A stretch of DNA of 7,245 bases, taken from contig JABDKS010000865.1 in NCBI GenBank assembly GCA_013002105.1, positions 1 to 7,245 of the forward strand, written 5' to 3'. A program made the translations under genes and the position numbers. This document shows, piece by piece, positions 6,801 to 7,245 of this stretch (positions are counted from its first letter, which is position 1; every line of letters starts with the position of its first letter). Source of the DNA: Pirellulaceae bacterium. GTDB lineage: Bacteria; Planctomycetota; Planctomycetia; Pirellulales; Pirellulaceae. The notes under the pieces are model-generated. The model was not told where the DNA came from. It saw only the letters and a program-made list of their open reading frames with translations, and did no database searches.

Positions 6801-7245
6801 GGAACGGCACCTCTGCTCGATCTGGGGCGAGATGCTGGAGATCGACAAAGTGGGCGTCAATCAAAACTTCTTTCAACTCGGCGGCAGTTCGCTGCAAGCT
6901 GCGATGATGACGGCACGACTGAGCGAGGACTTGCAGGTCCAAGTTCCCACAGCGTTGTTGTTTGACCTGGCCGACATTGCAAAACTTTCTCGTCGACTCC
7001 TTCAGCTTTATGAACCAGAAATGTCATCCAGGTTCGGGGTCGAATCGGCAACCGCGCAAGTTCCACGCAGCGGTCATCCAACCTCCCAGCCATCGGCGGA
7101 CCCGACGCTACCCTCGCACCCGTTATTGGCACCGCTGAAAACAACCGGCGACCAAACGCCGATCTTTATGGTCCATCCACCTGGTGGCATCGTACTGTGT
7201 TATCGTGAACTGGCCGACCAGCTTCCTGATGAACAACCGCTGATC
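3799..7245 (+). CDS. Single-module NRPS: C-A-PCP-TE (3' end outside window)
   Basis: Non-ribosomal peptide synthetase, cytosolic, that selects and activates one amino acid and joins it to an acyl chain supplied by the upstream PKS. I read the frame codon by codon from ATG at 3799 to the last base: 1149 codons with no stop. The ATG is chosen because it overlaps the PKS stop, has a purine-rich stretch upstream and leaves a full N-terminal helix before the first condensation motif; Met22 and Met35 would cut into that. Domains: helix 8-30, condensation 34-465, adenylation 475-985, carrier 1000-1070, Pro/Ser/Thr-rich linker 1083-1108, thioesterase from about 1110 and truncated by the window. All core motifs are present, so the protein is probably active. 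With one C-A-T unit and a TE, it should add a single residue and release the product, closing the assembly line. There is no epimerase, methyltransferase or reductase domain in the visible part. Confidence 0.97.
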   Translation, partial: MTDTNPLANLSSDQQRALLQNMLRKKADAARHFPMSVGQQGLWHAFCRDRFSTAFNVFLPSRIRSHLDVNALQHAMERVVDRHPCLRTTFSDENLQLRQRVHDRLPPEFLVIDASQLSDEEIRQQVVIQTQRPFDLRIGPLLRMAVFRKSDDDYVVVATTHHIVVDFWSLILILNELRAMYPALAAGQTIDLPPADASYADFVQAQQAVLDNFGGRQLWQYWRETLRDAPPVLEWAADYQRPPEFTNRGDVTPLSFDRETANKINRLATLANTTPNAVVLAALQVFIRRTTNQRDFLIGSPFSGRSHQQFERTVGFFVNMLPLRANLSDNPSFQTLVQRAGKTLMMALEHESFPFAEIVRRIDPPRDPSRTPLFQVSCTFEKSHLREEAGRAGFLLAGETQVIEFGGLIQESFHIPHTTCHYDVEFIFEQTDTQLRGMICYCRDLFSSESAQTMAENFQRLFANLLDDPTALIEEVDWTLPQSRPFAMDGNCETLLQRVNHRSHTVALIDQDVRQTHRQIQEHADNIAGSLGQRGIGPGDVVPVVGRRGAMVTTAMLGVMKSGAAVIPIDSNQPSITWDDLTDDAEIKLVVVDQPSTWSQSCTSPVVTIDELVKSTNTTDQYECTPDDLAYVIYTSGSTGRPKGVMIQHRAIANTIRWRCETVTLQSDDRVLVLLSHQFDAGFHLAISTLAQGAACVWADTDAARDIDKLIDQIIRDRITVLPAVPSLMRLIVTHPRFDQCVTLRQVWMGGESMPTDLPELIWQDTPARIWNFYGPTEAAVESTAHEIKSPDPRRPISIGKPILNTEVRILDDSLRPVPDTVVGQLAIGGRGLAQGYFNRPDLTDQSFTTLTGPRGEEHRFYLTGDLCRQRVDGQIDFLGRIDDQIKLHGYRIELQEIDAIVCLHPEVAGAAVKVIDGDSPNAKLAAFVSRQHPESSADEFLDSIKRHVAEKLPAYKRPTAWELLPRLPIGPNGKINRRQLPVTVTRADDLDDYVAPSNALERHLCSIWGEMLEIDKVGVNQNFFQLGGSSLQAAMMTARLSEDLQVQVPTALLFDLADIAKLSRRLLQLYEPEMSSRFGVESATAQVPRSGHPTSQPSADPTLPSHPLLAPLKTTGDQTPIFMVHPPGGIVLCYRELADQLPDEQPLI
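3898..5193 (+). other. NRPS condensation (C) domain
   Basis: Forms the amide bond between the PKS-bound acyl chain and the amino acid on the downstream carrier. Motifs in order (protein residues): PMSVGQQGLW (34-43, C1), RHPCLRTTF (82-90, C2), HHIVVDFWS (161-169, C3), YADFV (199-203, C4), VGFFVNMLPLR (314-324, C5), HESFPFAEIV (350-359, C6) and RDPSRTPLFQ (366-375, C7). The active-site His is residue 162 and the structural Asp is 166. The Gly that usually follows this Asp is Phe. A cyclisation (DxxxxD) or epimerisation role is not supported, because the standard HHxxxD is intact and the domain is N-terminal to an A domain. Its first position after an ACP makes it a candidate hybrid-type C domain that accepts an acyl rather than a peptidyl donor. 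Confidence 0.95.
5221..6753 (+). other. NRPS adenylation (A) domain, specificity unassigned
   Basis: Activates an amino acid with ATP and loads it on the carrier domain. Core motifs by protein residue: MLGVMKSGAAVIPID (556-570, A2), LAYVIYTSGSTGRPKG (629-644, A3), FDAGFHLAISTLAQGA (679-694, A4), NFYGPTE (772-778, A5), GQLAIGGRGLAQGYFNRP (824-841, A6), FYLTGDL (861-867, A7), GRIDDQIKLHGYRIEL (880-895, A8) and NGKINR (973-978, A10). Asp680, which binds the alpha-amino group, and the catalytic Lys975 are kept, so an alpha-amino acid substrate is expected. Aligning by eye to the GrsA Phe domain, the ten pocket residues read D680 A681 H684 S727 W748 G750 F773 V781 E782 K975, a combination I do not recognise. 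A4 lacks its usual Ser and Glu, and A7 has Leu where Arg/Lys is usual. Confidence 0.95.
6796..7008 (+). other. Peptidyl carrier (PCP/T) domain
   Basis: Holds the activated amino acid, and then the acyl-aminoacyl product, as a phosphopantetheine thioester. The motif FFQLGGSSLQA spans residues 1024-1034, and the Ser expected to be modified is Ser1031 (6889-6891). The upstream ALERHLCSIWGEML helix and the downstream VPTALLFDLADIAKLSRRL helices fit the standard fold and length. Confidence 0.96.
7045..7122 (+). other. Pro/Ser/Thr-rich interdomain linker
   Basis: Residues about 1083-1108 between the carrier and thioesterase are rich in Pro, Ser, Thr and Ala and carry no domain motif. They look like a disordered, flexible tether of about 25 residues, longer than the tight PCP-TE joints in many terminal modules. 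Confidence 0.6.
7126..7245 (+). other. Thioesterase (TE) domain, N-terminal fragment
   Basis: Alpha/beta-hydrolase release domain, hydrolysing or cyclising the finished chain off the carrier. The visible 40 residues contain LAPLKTTG, then PIFMVHPPGGIVLCYRELA, matching the first strand and oxyanion-hole region (HPxGG) of type I NRPS/PKS thioesterases. The catalytic Ser (GxSxG), Asp and His lie beyond the window, so activity and mode of release cannot be judged here. Confidence 0.9.

Overview
The window lies inside a modular polyketide/non-ribosomal peptide biosynthetic locus. It is fully occupied by two long, co-directional plus-strand genes, and both run off the window. Gene 1 (window start to 3806) is the C-terminal 1267 residues of a type I polyketide synthase (PKS). 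Gene 2 (3799 to window end) is the first 1149 residues of a non-ribosomal peptide synthetase (NRPS). They overlap by 8 bases, so there is no intergenic space and no internal promoter or terminator to look for. I see no RNA gene, mobile element, CRISPR array or minus-strand gene.

Layout of gene 1: dehydratase (about 3-827), structural (non-catalytic) ketoreductase half (about 828-1547), enoylreductase (about 1560-2530), catalytic ketoreductase (about 2550-3290), acyl carrier protein (about 3390-3647), and a C-terminal tail with a predicted helix (3648-3803). The ketosynthase and acyltransferase that should precede the dehydratase are upstream of the window. With KR, DH and ER all carrying recognisable motifs, this is a fully reducing module that should make a saturated chain. 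It has no methyltransferase between DH and the structural KR, and no thioesterase.

Layout of gene 2: short N-terminal helix (about residues 8-30), condensation domain (about 34-465), adenylation domain (about 475-985), peptidyl carrier domain (about 1000-1070), a Pro/Ser/Thr-rich linker (about 1083-1108), and the start of a thioesterase (from about 1110), cut by the window end. This is a single C-A-T-TE module.

How they work together (inference from domain order): the PKS acyl carrier holds a reduced acyl chain, the NRPS condensation domain joins it to one amino acid selected by the adenylation domain, and the thioesterase releases the product. The expected product is an acyl-amino acid or a cyclised derivative. 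Neither the chain length nor the amino acid can be read from this window; the adenylation pocket matches no specificity code I remember.

Organism: clearly bacterial. GC is moderate (mid-50s percent by eye on sampled lines), Arg is often CGA and Leu often TTG, and GATC/CGATCG strings are common. This, with the PKS-NRPS content, would fit a planctomycete of the Pirellulaceae type, but that is a weak guess and other phyla are possible.
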